From Salinicola tamaricis (GTDB lineage: Bacteria; Pseudomonadota; Gammaproteobacteria; Pseudomonadales; Halomonadaceae), in assembly GCF_003006155.1 (NCBI RefSeq), contig NZ_CP023559.1, forward strand, positions 2,480,001-2,544,000: a stretch of DNA of 64,000 bases. The letters are read 5' to 3'. Positions 8,964 through 20,548 of the stretch are shown here, piece by piece. The notes under the pieces were generated by a model. It worked only from the letters and a program-made list of their open reading frames with translations. It searched no databases and was not told the DNA's origin. Each line of letters starts with the position of its first letter. Position 1 is the first letter of the stretch. The translations under genes and the position numbers were made by a program.

Positions 8964-10597
8964 TCAGAGCACCGCGATGCTGGAGTCGGTGCGCGGCTCG
9001 GTGCCGCCGCAGTAGACCCCGGTGTCGGGGTGGCGCAGGATGATCTGGCCGCGGCCGTAGCTGGTGCTGTCGATCGCCAGCGAGACCTGATGGCCGCGCG
9101 CGGCCATGTCGCGCACCAGATGCAGCGGATAGCCGGGCTCGATACTCACCTGGCGCTCGCCCATCCACTGCCAGCGCGGGGCGTCCAGCGCTGCCTGCGG
9201 GTTGAGCCCGTAATCGATCAGATTCATCACCACCTGCAGATGTCCCTGTGGCTGCATGAAGCCGCCCATCACCCCGAACGGCCCCAGGCCGATACCGTCG
9301 CGGCTGAGAAAGCCCGGGATGATGGTGTGGAAAGTGCGCTTGCCGGGGGCGAGCACGTTGACGTGGTCGGCATCGAGGCTGAAGCCGTGGCCGCGGTTCT
9401 GCAGCGAGATACCGGTGTCCGGCACCACCACACCGGAGCCGAAGCCGTGATAGTTGCTCTGGATGTAGGAGACCATGTTGCCGTCGGCGTCCGCGGTGGC
9501 CAGATAGACCGTGCCGCCGGCCTGGGGCTGGCCCGGCTCGGGGTCGATGGCGCTGGCGCCGATCAGGCGCCGGCGGGTGTCGGCGTAGGTGTCGCTGAAC
9601 AGCGCCGCCACGCTGGTGCGCATATGGCCGCCATCGGTGATGTGGTGGTGGCCGTCGGTATAGGCGAGCTTCATCGCCTCGATCTGGCGGTGGTGCAGCA
9701 GCTCGGGGTCGTCGCGCACGCTGGGATCGAAGCCCTCCATCAGGCGCAGCGCCATCAGCGCCACCATGCCCTGGCCGTTGGGCGGAATCTCCCACACCTG
9801 GTAGCCGCGGTAATCGGCGGCGATCGGCTCGACCCACTCCGGGGTATAGCCGGCCAGATCCTCGGCGCGCAGATAGCCGCCGGTCCGGCGCGAGAAGGCG
9901 TCGATGGTCTGCGCCAGGGCACCGCGGTAGAAGCTCTCGCAGCGGCTCTCGGCCAGCGCTTCCAGGGTGCGCGCCTGGGCCTCGTTGCGATGCAGTTCGC
10001 CGGGGTGCGGGGCGCGGCCCAGGGGCGCGAAGGCGTCGAGCCACGGCGCCACCGCGGGGTCGTCGGCGCGGGCGCGGAACTCGCCTTCGGCACGCTGCCA
10101 CAGGGCGCTGATCACTGGTGATACTGGAAAGCCCTCGCGGGCGATGCGGATCGCCGGCGCCAGCAGGGTGGCGAAGTCGAGCTTGCCGAAGCGCTGCGAC
10201 AGCGTCGCCCAGGCCGCCGGCGTGCCCGGCACCGTGACCGGCGTCCAGCCGTGCAGCGGCATCTCGCTGTGGCCCGCCGCGCGCGCACCGCCTCCGGGGT
10301 CAGGGCGGCGGGCGCATGGCCGCTGGCGTTGAGGCCGTGGAGCTGACCGCGGCCGCCTTCGCTTGCCATCCACACCAGGGCGAAGGCGTCTCCGCCGATG
10401 CCGTTGCCGCTGGGCTCGACCACGCTCAGCACCGCGGCGGTGGCGATCGCAGCATCCACGGCGTTGCCGCCCTGGGCCAGCATGTCGCGCCCCGCCTGGC
10501 TGGCCTGGGGCTGCGAGGCGGCGACCATGCCGCGCTGGGAGTAGGTCGCGCTGCGGCGCGAGGGGTAGGGGTTGTTGTGATCGAACGCGAGGCTCAT
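8964..10597 (-). CDS. Gamma-glutamyltransferase / acylase family protein, frameshifted
   Basis: Ntn-hydrolase of the gamma-glutamyltranspeptidase family, about 540 residues. The N-terminal part reads [21 protein letters not shown] then [18 protein letters not shown] and GNGIGGDAF, all family hallmarks. The autocatalytic Thr lies in [19 protein letters not shown] (around 9490-9520), followed by [17 protein letters not shown]. The frame breaks near 10280. Start ATG at 10597 reads [16 protein letters not shown]. No clear Sec signal peptide is seen, so the protein may be cytoplasmic. It heads a leftward set with two CHR proteins and TctCBA, and faces a GntR/FCD regulator. The substrate could be glutathione, another gamma-glutamyl compound or an acyl amide. 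Confidence 0.87.
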
Positions 10598-10711
10598 GGC
10601 GGTGATCCCGAAGGTTCTTGTCTTTGAGGTTCGTATCCCTGGCGTTGGCACTTCGGGGTGCTGCGGTAGCGCGAGCACGTGGTCGGCACGGGGTACGATC
10701 GGTTATGCTGA

Positions 10712-10725
10712 AAAAATCGATTTTT
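10712..10725. promoter_or_regulatory. 14-bp palindrome in the ggt / gntR divergent region
   Basis: The perfect palindrome AAAAATCGATTTTT lies between the divergent ggt (start 10597) and gntR (start 10804). A related TCGATTTTG follows at about 10735. FCD-type GntR proteins commonly bind short palindromes in the shared promoter region of the operon they control, so this is a candidate operator. The A/T runs stand out from the high-GC background. Confidence 0.4.
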
Positions 10726-10803
10726 ACTATGACGTCGATTTTGTACGAGGGTCAAGCGCTACCGGGCCGAGGAGTACGCCATGGATCGACAGCAGGACAC
10801 CGC

Positions 10804-11479
10804 ATGAGCATGAAACAGGCGCCGACCAAGGCGCTGGATGCCACCACCGCGGCGAGTCAGGTCTACGCCGCGCTCAAGCGCGATCTGATTCGCGGACGCT
10901 TCGTCGCCGGCGAGAAGCTCGCGATCAGCCATCTCCGGCAGACCTATGCGGTGGGTTTGAGCCCGCTGCGTGAAGCGCTCAACCGCCTCGCCGCCTATGG
11001 GCTGCTGGCGCAGGAGAACCAGCGCGGCTTCCGCGTGCCCGGCGCTGAAACGCCGCGAGCTCGACGATATCGCCGGGCTGCGCCAGCAGTTCGAGGTCCA
11101 GGCGCTGGAGGCAGCGCTGCGCCATGGCGACGCCCAGTGGGAGGCGGAGCTGCTGGCGGCCTTTCACCGACTCAAGCGCGCCGACGAGCAGCCCGATGCG
11201 CTCGAACACTGGGAGCAGATGCATCTGCAGTTCCACCGGCGCCTGCTCGAACCCTGCGGCTCGGTGTGGCTCTTGCGCTTCATCGAGCAGCTGCATGACC
11301 AGTTCGATCGCTATCGGCGCATGGCCCCGGCGCATCAGGATCTTCGCGCCCAGCTTGACGTGCAGCACGCCGAGCTGGTGGAGCTGGCGCTGGCACGGGG
11401 GATCGCCGCGGCGCGTGAGCTGATCCACGCGCACATCCAGCTCTCCTACGATGTGGCCAAAAGCGCCTGCAGCGAGTGA
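10804..11479 (+). CDS. GntR-family regulator, FCD ligand domain, frameshifted
   Basis: One-component repressor. The winged helix-turn-helix is at residues 18-78: QVYAALKRDLIRGRFVAGEK, LAISHLRQTYAVGLSPLREA and LNRLAAYGLLAQENQRGFRV. The all-helical FCD ligand domain follows, with the metal-site residues recognisable in HLQFHRRLLEPCGS and HAELVELALARGI...RELIHAHI. The frame breaks once near 11042, between the two domains. It is divergent from ggt-chrA-chrA-tctCBA and is the likely regulator of that set, responding to a small carboxylate. The 3' end carries the first unit of a degenerate tandem repeat. Confidence 0.85.
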
Positions 11480-11573
11480 ACGGGCGCCCGTGGCAAATAT
11501 GGGCGCCCGCGGCGAGAATGAACGTCTGTGGCAAATACGGGCGCCTGCAGTGAGTGTGTGTGCCCGCAGCGAG
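11453..11573. repeat. Degenerate GC-rich tandem repeat after gntR
   Basis: About three imperfect units with a 37-38 base period start at 11453, 11490 and 11528. Units 2 and 3 share GTGGCAAATAYGGGCGCCYG followed by CRGYGAG. Unit 1 overlaps the last codons of gntR, and a partial fourth tail (GCCCGCAGCGAG) ends at 11573. No gene or strong terminator is seen between gntR and yigZ. The repeat may be a slippage product. Confidence 0.6.
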
Positions 11574-11587
11574 TCGGCGAACGCGGT

Positions 11588-12205
11588 CTACGCGTCGAGG
11601 CACTCCAGCTCGCCCCGCAGACGCTGCGTCAGCAGCGCCAGATCGAGACTGTCGTCGGCGGGCCAGGCCAGCGTCAGGGTGACGCCTTGGCCGTCGTAGT
11701 CGGCGGCTTCTACTGGAACTTCATGGGCCTGCAGCCAGTGACGCGCCTGGGCTTCGAGGGCGAAACCGACACGCACCCGCCGCGCGCGGCGCTCGGTGAA
11801 CTCGCGCCGTGGCAGGCTCTCGAGCGTCTGGGTCACCGCCTGGGTGTAGGCGCGCACCAGGCCGCCGGTGCCCAGCTTGATGCCGCCGAAGTAGCGGGTG
11901 ACGACCACCGCGATCTGGCCCAGGCCGCTGCCCTCCAGGGCCTGGAACATCGGCCGGCCGGCGGTGCCGCCGGGCTCGCCGTCATCGGAGAAGCCGATCG
12001 CCACCTGTTCGCCGGGGGCGCCGGCGATGAAGGCGGAGCAGTGGTGGCTGGCATGGGGGTAGGTGGCGCGCGCCTCGTTCAGCAGGCGGTCGAAGGCAGC
12101 GGCGTCCGGGGCGTGGGCGACCCAGGTGATGAAGCGACTCTTGTCGATCTCGAGGCTGTGGGTGTGAATCGCCCCTGGCGCCAGCGCGGGAATCGCATAG
12201 CGCAT
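11588..12205 (-). CDS. yigZ: YigZ/IMPACT family protein
   Basis: A 205-residue protein of the UPF0029/IMPACT family, whose eukaryotic member binds GCN1; the bacterial role is not settled. The N-terminal domain holds the signature EIDKSRFITWVAHAP, then YPHASHHCSAFIAG, FSDDGEPGGTAGRPMFQAL and VVVTRYFGGIKLGTGGLVRA. A C-terminal DUF1949-like domain (VRVGFALEAQARHWLQAHEV) completes it. The start ATG overlaps the stop of the upstream LexA-like gene by one base (TGATG), so translation is coupled. The gene is intact. Confidence 0.9.
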   Translation of the reverse strand: MRYAIPALAPGAIHTHSLEIDKSRFITWVAHAPDAAAFDRLLNEARATYPHASHHCSAFIAGAPGEQVAIGFSDDGEPGGTAGRPMFQALEGSGLGQIAVVVTRYFGGIKLGTGGLVRAYTQAVTQTLESLPRREFTERRARRVRVGFALEAQARHWLQAHEVPVEAADYDGQGVTLTLAWPADDSLDLALLTQRLRGELECLDA

Positions 12206-12678
12206 CAGGCCGCCTGGGGCGGATTACGCATGACACCCATCACCAGCCCGAGCACCTGCACGTCCTCGTTCTTGAGAAAGATCGGCGCCATGGTGTCGTT
12301 GGCCGGCTGCAGGCGCACGCCGGATTTCTCGATGAACAGCTTCTTCAAGGTCACTTCCTGGTTGTTGATCAGGACCACCGCGGTCTCGCCGTTCTCGGCG
12401 GATTCGTAGCGCTCGATGATGATGATGTCGCCATCGAAGATATTGCAGTCGATCATCGAGTCGCCGCGCACGCGCAGGGCATAGGTGTTGCGCCGCACCA
12501 GCTGGGCGGGCACCTGAACGGTGGCGTCGTCCAGGCACGCCTCCATCGGCAGGCCGGCGGCGACCTGGCCTAGCAGCGGAATCTCGACTAAGTCGGTGGC
12601 GTCCACCGACTCCCAGTGGCCGTCGATCAGGGGCAGGTGGGGCTGGCGCTGCAGAAAGCTCGGTGCGGAATTTGTCAT
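12205..12678 (-). CDS. LexA/UmuD-like S24 peptidase without DNA-binding domain
   Basis: A 157-residue protein with only the S24 self-cleaving domain of LexA, UmuD and phage repressors. The Ala41-Gly42 cleavage pair is in LLGQVAAGLPM, the nucleophile is Ser74 in RVRGDSMIDCNIFDGD, and the general base is Lys112 in QEVTLKKLF. The chosen ATG at 12678 follows GGGAGAAGACG. The frame is open upstream, but that stretch (MNPSLGATF...) has no helix-turn-helix. LexA needs an N-terminal winged helix of about 70 residues. Here only about 35 residues precede the cleavage site, as in UmuD. No umuC lies next to it. It could be a stand-alone UmuD-like protein or a headless LexA paralogue. Coupled to yigZ. Confidence 0.8.
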   Translation of the reverse strand: MTNSAPSFLQRQPHLPLIDGHWESVDATDLVEIPLLGQVAAGLPMEACLDDATVQVPAQLVRRNTYALRVRGDSMIDCNIFDGDIIIIERYESAENGETAVVLINNQEVTLKKLFIEKSGVRLQPANDTMAPIFLKNEDVQVLGLVMGVMRNPPQAA

Positions 12679-12863
12679 CGTCTTCTCCCGAGGAAACCGC
12701 TTCATCATAGCAAGCCGGCGGTGGGCGGCAAGGCGCGCCGACGGCGGCGGCCGGCGCGTGCGGGCTGGATATCGCCCCCGCGGTGGCTTAGGCTCTGCCG
12801 ATTCGTTTCGCGGTGCGCTTAGTGTCCATTTCCAAACCCTCTGACGACGGGCGCCGGGGACAG

Positions 12864-12899
12864 GGCAAAGCGAGGGTCCTTTGCCAGGGATGGCAAAGG
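12864..12899. other. Mutually exclusive hairpin arms in the leader before smc
   Basis: The 332 bases from 12679 to 13010 hold no gene. Within them, GGCAAAG (12864-12870), CCTTTGCC (12878-12885) and GGCAAAGG (12892-12899) can form either of two competing hairpins, because the middle arm pairs perfectly with both flanks. No U-tract follows, so this is not a simple terminator. It could be a leader RNA switch for smc or a protein-binding site. The rest of the interval shows nothing I can name. Confidence 0.4.
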
Positions 12900-13010
12900 T
12901 AGCGCCCAGGGAAGGGTTCACAGCGCCCTCGCGACGCCCTGCCGCCGGATAAGCCCATATCGTCTAGCGGTTGTTAAAGGCGTTCGTATTCAAGGAGTCG
13001 TGCAGTCGGC

Positions 13011-16000
13011 ATGCGCCTCAAGTCGATCAAACTGGCGGGTTTCAAATCGTTCGTCGATCCGGTCACGGTACCGTTCGACGGCAACATGACCGCGATCGTC
13101 GGCCCCAACGGCTGCGGCAAGTCCAATGTCATCGATGCGGTGCGCTGGGTCATGGGGGAATCCTCGGCCAAGACCCTGCGCGGCGAGTCGATGACCGACG
13201 TCATCTTCAACGGCTCCAGCGGCCGCGCGCCGGTGGGCCAGGCCTCCATCGAGCTGCTTTTCGACAACCGCGACGGCAGCCTCGGCGGCGCCTATGCCGG
13301 CTACGCCGAGATCGCGGTCAAGCGCCAGGTCACTCGCGACGCCCAGTCGAGCTACTTCCTCAATGGCCAGAAGTGCCGCCGCCGCGATATCGCCGATATC
13401 TTCCTGGGCACCGGCCTGGGCCCGCGCTCCTACGCCATCATCGGCCAGGGCATGATCTCGCGCCTGGTCGAGGCGCGTCCGGAAGAGTTGCGCACCACTC
13501 TCGAAGAAGCGGCCGGGATCTCCAAGTACAAGGAGCGCCGGCGTGAGACCGAGAACCGGCTGCGGCGTACCCAGGAGAACATCGAGCGCCTCGACGATAT
13601 CCGCGAGGAGCTCGACAAGCAGCTCGAACGGCTCAAGCGCCAGGCCGACGCCGCACGCCGCTACCGCACCCTGAAAGAAGAAGAGCATCGCCTGCGCGGC
13701 GAGCTGGCGCTGCTGCGCGAGCGTGCGCTGCGCAGTCAGCAGCGCGAGGAGGCGGCGCGGGTCGCCGAGTATGAGACCCAGGTCGAGCGCGAAGTGCTCG
13801 GTCTGCGCCAGTGCGAGACTCGTCTGGTCGAGGGGCGCGAGCGGCATGACGAGATCGCCGCCGAGCTGGAGCAGCATCAGGCTGCCTTCTACCAGACCGG
13901 AGCCGATATCGCGCGGCTGGAGCAGTCGCTAGAACACGTGCGTCAGCGCGACCAGCAGCTCGCCGCCGATCTCGACGCCGCCCGCCGCGAGCGCGAGTCA
14001 CTCGCGGCGCTGGCCGGCGAGGACGACGCCCGTGGCGAGGCTCTGGCCGAACGCCTCGAAGCGCTGGCACCGGAGGCGGAGCTGGCCGACGAGACGCTAC
14101 TGACGCTGGCGCAGAGCCTGGAGGAGGCCGAAGCCGAGGCCGAGGCGCACCAGGCCGAGTGGGAGCGCATCGAGCAGCAGGCCGGCGACAGCCGCCACCG
14201 CGCCGAGCGTGAGCAGGAGGCGATCCAGCGCCTGGAGCGCCAGAGCGAAGAGCTGGCGGCGGAGATCGAGTGCCGCCAGCAGCAGCGCGCGGCGCTGCCC
14301 GATGTCAGCGCGCTCGAGGCCGAGCGGGACGAACTGCAGGCGGCGCTGGCGATTCTCGACGAGCGCCAGGAGACCCTGACGATCCGCCGTGAAGCGCGTC
14401 AGGAGGAGCGTGAGCAGGCGCGCGAGGCGCTCGCCGTGGCCCAGCGTGAGCGCGACACCCTGCGCGAGAGCCACCACCGTGCCCAGGGCGAGATCGCCTC
14501 GCTGGAGGCGCTGATCGAGGCGGCGCTGGCGGATGACGACAGCGCCCTGGCCGAGCAGCTGGCGGCGCACGCGCTGGACACTGCCCCCCGGCTTGCCGAG
14601 TGTCTCGACGTCGAGCCGGGCTGGGAGCGCTGCGTGAGCTGGGTGCTGGCACCCTGGCTCAAGGCCCGGGTCACCGATCTGAACCCGGCACGGGAGGCAC
14701 TGGAACAGTTGGCCAGCGGCGAGCTGCCGCTGGTCGCCCCGGGGGCGTCGGCAACACCAGCGCCGGCGGATTCGCTCGCGGCCAAGGCCCGCGGCAGCGC
14801 GGCGCTGGGCGCACTGCTGGGAGGCGTGCGCTGCGTCGACGATCACGCCAGCGCCTGGGCCGCACATCCCGCGCTTGCCCCCGGCGAGAGCGTGATCACC
14901 GCCGACGGGCTGTGGCTCGGCCATGGCTGGGTGCGCCGGCTGGGTGCGCAGGACGCCCAGGGCGACAGCGTGCTGCTGCAGCGTCAGCGGTGCGAGGCGC
15001 TGGCCATCCAGGTAGCGGAGATCGATCAGCATCTGACGGCGCTGGCAGAGGGCATCGAGGTGGGCGAGACGGCGATCGAGGAGAGCGAGCGCGGGCTGGA
15101 AGCGCTGCGTCAGGCCGAGCTCGACCTCTCCCGTGAGCGCCAGCAGCAGGCCACGCGGCTGGCCACCCTGGAGAGCCGGCTCGAGCACAGCACCGCGCGG
15201 GCCGCCGAACTCACCGCCGAGAGCGAAGCGCGCCAGGCGCGCCTGGAAGAGACCCGCGAGACGCTGGAAGAGACCCGCGAACGCTGGCAGCAGGCGCTGG
15301 CCGAGGTCGAGGCGGGGACCGGGCAGCGTGCCGCCATCGACGCCACCCGCCAGCAGGCGCGGGAGCGTCTGGCCGAGCTGCGCCGTCAGCAGCAGCAGGC
15401 GGGGCAGCGCCAGCAGCAACTGGCGCTGGAGCGCCAGCGTCTCGAGACCCAGCGCGGTGAACTGGCGCAGCAGGCGCAGCGCAGCCGTACCCAACTGGCC
15501 ACGCTGGAGGAGCGCTGCGCCGGATTGGCGGCCGAACGCGAACGCCTCAACCAGCCCGATGATGATCAGCAGGCGCGTCTGGCCGAGCTGCTCGAACAGC
15601 GCAGCCAGCAGGAGAGTGCCCTCAATCAATGTCGCGACCGCGCCAACCAGCTCGGCGAGATGCTGCGCCAGAGCGAGCTCGAACGCCAGCAGCACGAGCG
15701 CGATCTGGAAGGGCTGCGCGCGCGCCTGCAGGAGGGTCGCATGCAGCTCCAGGCGCTGGCGCTCAAGGCCGATGCCCAGGCCGAGCAGCTCGCCGAGCAG
15801 CAGCACGATGCCGAAGCCCTGGGTGCTGCGCTCGACCCCAACGCCACCGAGTCGGCGTGGCAGACCCGGCTCGAGGAGACCGGTGAACGCATCCGCCGCC
15901 TGGGCGCGATCAACCTGGCGGCGATCGAGGAGTATGACCAGCAGGCCGAGCGCCGCGACTATCTCGAGGCCCAGCACGCCGAGCTCAGCGAGGCGATCGA

Positions 16001-16517
16001 GACTCTGGAGCGGGCGATCCGGCGTATCGATCAGGAGACCCGCACCCGGTTCAAGCAGACTTTCGAGCAAGTCAATCAGGGGCTGATGACGCTTTTCCCC
16101 CGAGTCTTCGGCGGCGGGGCCGCGTGGTTGACCCTGACCGGGGAGGATTTGCTGGAGACCGGGGTGGCCATCATGGCGCGCCCCCCGGGCAAGAAAAACA
16201 GCACCATTCATCTGCTCTCCGGCGGCGAAAAGGCACTGACCGCACTGTCGCTGGTGTTTGCCATCTTCCAGCTCAATCCGGCGCCTTTTTGCATGCTCGA
16301 CGAAGTCGACGCGCCGCTGGACGATGCCAATGTGGGGCGCTACGCGAAACTGGTGAAGGAGATGTCCGAGAGCGTGCAGTTCATCTTCATCACCCACAAC
16401 AAGATTGCCATGGAGGCCGCCGAGCGATTGATGGGGGTGACCATGCAGGAGCCAGGTGTCTCACGCCTGGTCGCGGTCGGGGTCGACGAGGCGGCGTCGA
16501 TGGCAGAGGCGTCCTGA
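13011..16517 (+). CDS. smc: Chromosome segregation protein SMC
   Basis: A 1168-residue condensin ATPase that extrudes DNA loops and organises the nucleoid with ScpAB. The N-terminal head starts MRLKSIKLAGFKSFVDP and has Walker A GPNGCGKSN at residues 31-39. Long coiled-coil arms rich in Glu, Gln and Arg run from about residue 170 to 480 and 650 to 1000. The hinge sits around residues 510-640. The C-terminal head shows the signature STIHLLSGGEKALTALSLVF and Walker B FCMLDEVDAPLDDANVGRY. The frame is intact over 3.5 kb, unlike many neighbours. zipA and ligA follow on the same strand, the usual Pseudomonas-type order. Confidence 0.97.
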   Translation: MRLKSIKLAGFKSFVDPVTVPFDGNMTAIVGPNGCGKSNVIDAVRWVMGESSAKTLRGESMTDVIFNGSSGRAPVGQASIELLFDNRDGSLGGAYAGYAEIAVKRQVTRDAQSSYFLNGQKCRRRDIADIFLGTGLGPRSYAIIGQGMISRLVEARPEELRTTLEEAAGISKYKERRRETENRLRRTQENIERLDDIREELDKQLERLKRQADAARRYRTLKEEEHRLRGELALLRERALRSQQREEAARVAEYETQVEREVLGLRQCETRLVEGRERHDEIAAELEQHQAAFYQTGADIARLEQSLEHVRQRDQQLAADLDAARRERESLAALAGEDDARGEALAERLEALAPEAELADETLLTLAQSLEEAEAEAEAHQAEWERIEQQAGDSRHRAEREQEAIQRLERQSEELAAEIECRQQQRAALPDVSALEAERDELQAALAILDERQETLTIRREARQEEREQAREALAVAQRERDTLRESHHRAQGEIASLEALIEAALADDDSALAEQLAAHALDTAPRLAECLDVEPGWERCVSWVLAPWLKARVTDLNPAREALEQLASGELPLVAPGASATPAPADSLAAKARGSAALGALLGGVRCVDDHASAWAAHPALAPGESVITADGLWLGHGWVRRLGAQDAQGDSVLLQRQRCEALAIQVAEIDQHLTALAEGIEVGETAIEESERGLEALRQAELDLSRERQQQATRLATLESRLEHSTARAAELTAESEARQARLEETRETLEETRERWQQALAEVEAGTGQRAAIDATRQQARERLAELRRQQQQAGQRQQQLALERQRLETQRGELAQQAQRSRTQLATLEERCAGLAAERERLNQPDDDQQARLAELLEQRSQQESALNQCRDRANQLGEMLRQSELERQQHERDLEGLRARLQEGRMQLQALALKADAQAEQLAEQQHDAEALGAALDPNATESAWQTRLEETGERIRRLGAINLAAIEEYDQQAERRDYLEAQHAELSEAIETLERAIRRIDQETRTRFKQTFEQVNQGLMTLFPRVFGGGAAWLTLTGEDLLETGVAIMARPPGKKNSTIHLLSGGEKALTALSLVFAIFQLNPAPFCMLDEVDAPLDDANVGRYAKLVKEMSESVQFIFITHNKIAMEAAERLMGVTMQEPGVSRLVAVGVDEAASMAEAS

Positions 16518-16727
16518 GTTTGCCCGAAATAGCCAAAGCGGCTATCGGCGTAATAGGATGTCGAGCATTAGGGAAAATTGAAGGGCGGTTGCTGGCGGGC
16601 AAAAACTTTACTTGACAATGAAAAAAAGTCGCCCATTTTAGGAAAATCACGCTATGCTAGAGCCCACATGCCGCAAGCATGTTGTCCTCTACCCGCATAG
16701 TGGCACCGCGAACAGGCAAGACGACCC

Positions 16728-17993
16728 ATGGAACTAAGAGAGTGGCTGATCATCCTGGGGCTGGTTTTGGTGGCGACCATCGTGATCGATGGCTTCCGCC
16801 GTCTACAGCGCCAACGTCGTGTTCCGCGCCTTGACCAGGCGATGGAATCCAGCGGAAACGACGCCGAATCCCACGTGGATCCGGAAGAGGAGGCCCGTGC
16901 GGCCGAGATCAACTGGGAATTGCCCAATGGAGGGGCACGTGTCGTCCGGCCGGCGACGTTCGAGCGCAGCAGTGATGGCGCCGAACCCATCCGCCCGGCC
17001 GAGCCCAAGCGTCAGGAGCGGATTCCCGACGACCAGATAAAGAGCAGCGTGTTCGGCCGCTACAAGTCGCGTACCTCGTTCGCCGACATGCAGGAGAACG
17101 TCAAGAGCGCGATGAAGGCCGGCGCCAAGCGGGTCAGCGACTCTGCCCATCGCCTGGGTCAGAAACGCGACGATGCCGCCGCCGCTCGGGCGCATGAGCG
17201 GGCGCACGAAGAGCCGCGCCTGTCCGCTGCCGAGGCTGGTATCGACGCGCGCGCCGAAACCGCCGAAGCCCGCGTCACCGCCGACACGCCGCAGCTCGAC
17301 CCCTCGCGTCTGCAGATCACCGCGCTGACGCCGGCCGGCGAGATGCCGGCGGCGAGTGAAGCGCCAGCGGCCACCACGGAAGACGCCGAGATGCGTGGTG
17401 CGGCCGAGGCGCTGACCTTCGACCAGGCAGCCTTCGATCGAGCCACCCAGGACGACGCGCCGCGGCGCGACGTGGTCACCACGCATCCGGCGGTGGAGCG
17501 TGCCAAGCGCCATCACGTCAGCGCTGCGCGGGCCCGTGAGACGCTGTCGAATGCCGAGGAAGTCATCGTCATCAGCGTGCTGGCGCGGACGGAAGAAGGG
17601 TTCGACGGCACCACGCTGCTCAACCTGATGCTGGCCTGTGGTCTGCGCTTCAGCGAGATGGGCATTTTCCACCGCTACGAGACCGAGGCGGACGACAGCG
17701 AGCTGCAGTTCTCGATGGTGAATGTGCTCAAGCCGGGCGTCTTCGATCTCGACAAGATGGATGAGATCGTCACGCCTGGGGTCACCTTCCTGATGCCGCT
17801 GCCCGGCGCCAACGACACCGCCGCGGCGTTCGAGGCGATGCTCGAGACCGCCATGGTGCTGGTGCGCCATCTGGGCGGCGAGCTCAAGGACGAGAACCAC
17901 AGCGTGATGACCGCGCAGACGATCGAATTCGCGCGCCAGCGGGTGCAGGAGTTCGAGCGTCGCCACCGGCTGCATCGCTATCAGGCCAACTGA
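16728..17993 (+). CDS. zipA: Cell division protein ZipA
   Basis: An inner-membrane division protein that tethers FtsZ to the membrane. The single N-terminal helix is REWLIILGLVLVATIVIDGF (residues 3-22) with the N terminus outside. A long charged Ala/Pro/Glu-rich linker covers residues 25-270. The C-terminal FtsZ-binding domain starts near residue 275 (EEVIVISVLARTEEGFDG) and includes GLRFSEMGIFHRYE and TPGVTFLMPLPGANDT. The 421 residues fall within the family range, the linker being variable. The 210 bases upstream contain TTGACA at 16612 and TATGCT at 16653, possible parts of separate promoters, so zipA may be expressed independently of smc. Confidence 0.95.
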   Translation: MELREWLIILGLVLVATIVIDGFRRLQRQRRVPRLDQAMESSGNDAESHVDPEEEARAAEINWELPNGGARVVRPATFERSSDGAEPIRPAEPKRQERIPDDQIKSSVFGRYKSRTSFADMQENVKSAMKAGAKRVSDSAHRLGQKRDDAAAARAHERAHEEPRLSAAEAGIDARAETAEARVTADTPQLDPSRLQITALTPAGEMPAASEAPAATTEDAEMRGAAEALTFDQAAFDRATQDDAPRRDVVTTHPAVERAKRHHVSAARARETLSNAEEVIVISVLARTEEGFDGTTLLNLMLACGLRFSEMGIFHRYETEADDSELQFSMVNVLKPGVFDLDKMDEIVTPGVTFLMPLPGANDTAAAFEAMLETAMVLVRHLGGELKDENHSVMTAQTIEFARQRVQEFERRHRLHRYQAN

Positions 17994-18028
17994 CACAGCC
18001 CGATACGACACGCGGTAGCGGTATTGAT

Positions 18029-18057
18029 GACGGGGCCTTCGGGCCCCGTCGTCGTTG
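18029..18057 (+). terminator. Terminator-like hairpin after zipA
   Basis: A perfect 9-bp stem GACGGGGCC / GGCCCCGTC with a TTCG tetraloop is followed by GTCGTTG. The stem is strong but the U-tract is poor, so termination before ligA may be partial. Confidence 0.6.
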
Positions 18058-18058
18058 A

Positions 18059-20452
<2,394 letters not shown>

Positions 20453-20501
20453 GGAAGGCGACTGGTAGCCGCCCGACGTGTGAATGCGAGTCTTCAACGA
20501 T

Positions 20502-20530
20502 AACGGCGCCCGCAGGCGCCGTTGTCATTG
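20502..20530. terminator. Bidirectional terminator between yheU and the 2HCT transporter
   Basis: A perfect 9-bp stem AACGGCGCC / GGCGCCGTT closes on CGCA and is followed by GTCATT. It sits between convergent genes, 26 bases from the stop of the leftward transporter. Confidence 0.7.
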
Positions 20531-20548
20531 GGCAGGCTGTTCATCAAG

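Noticed and set aside
14097-16397. 766-residue open frame on the strand opposite smc
   Set aside because: It lies wholly within the conserved smc coding sequence, has Leu/Gln/Arg low-complexity composition from antisense of coiled-coil codons, and has no domain or ribosome site. A GC-rich shadow frame.
16612-16658. A single sigma-70 promoter for zipA from TTGACA (16612) and TATGCT (16653)
   Set aside because: The spacing is 35 bases, far from the required 16-18, so they cannot work as a pair. Each may belong to a weaker separate promoter.
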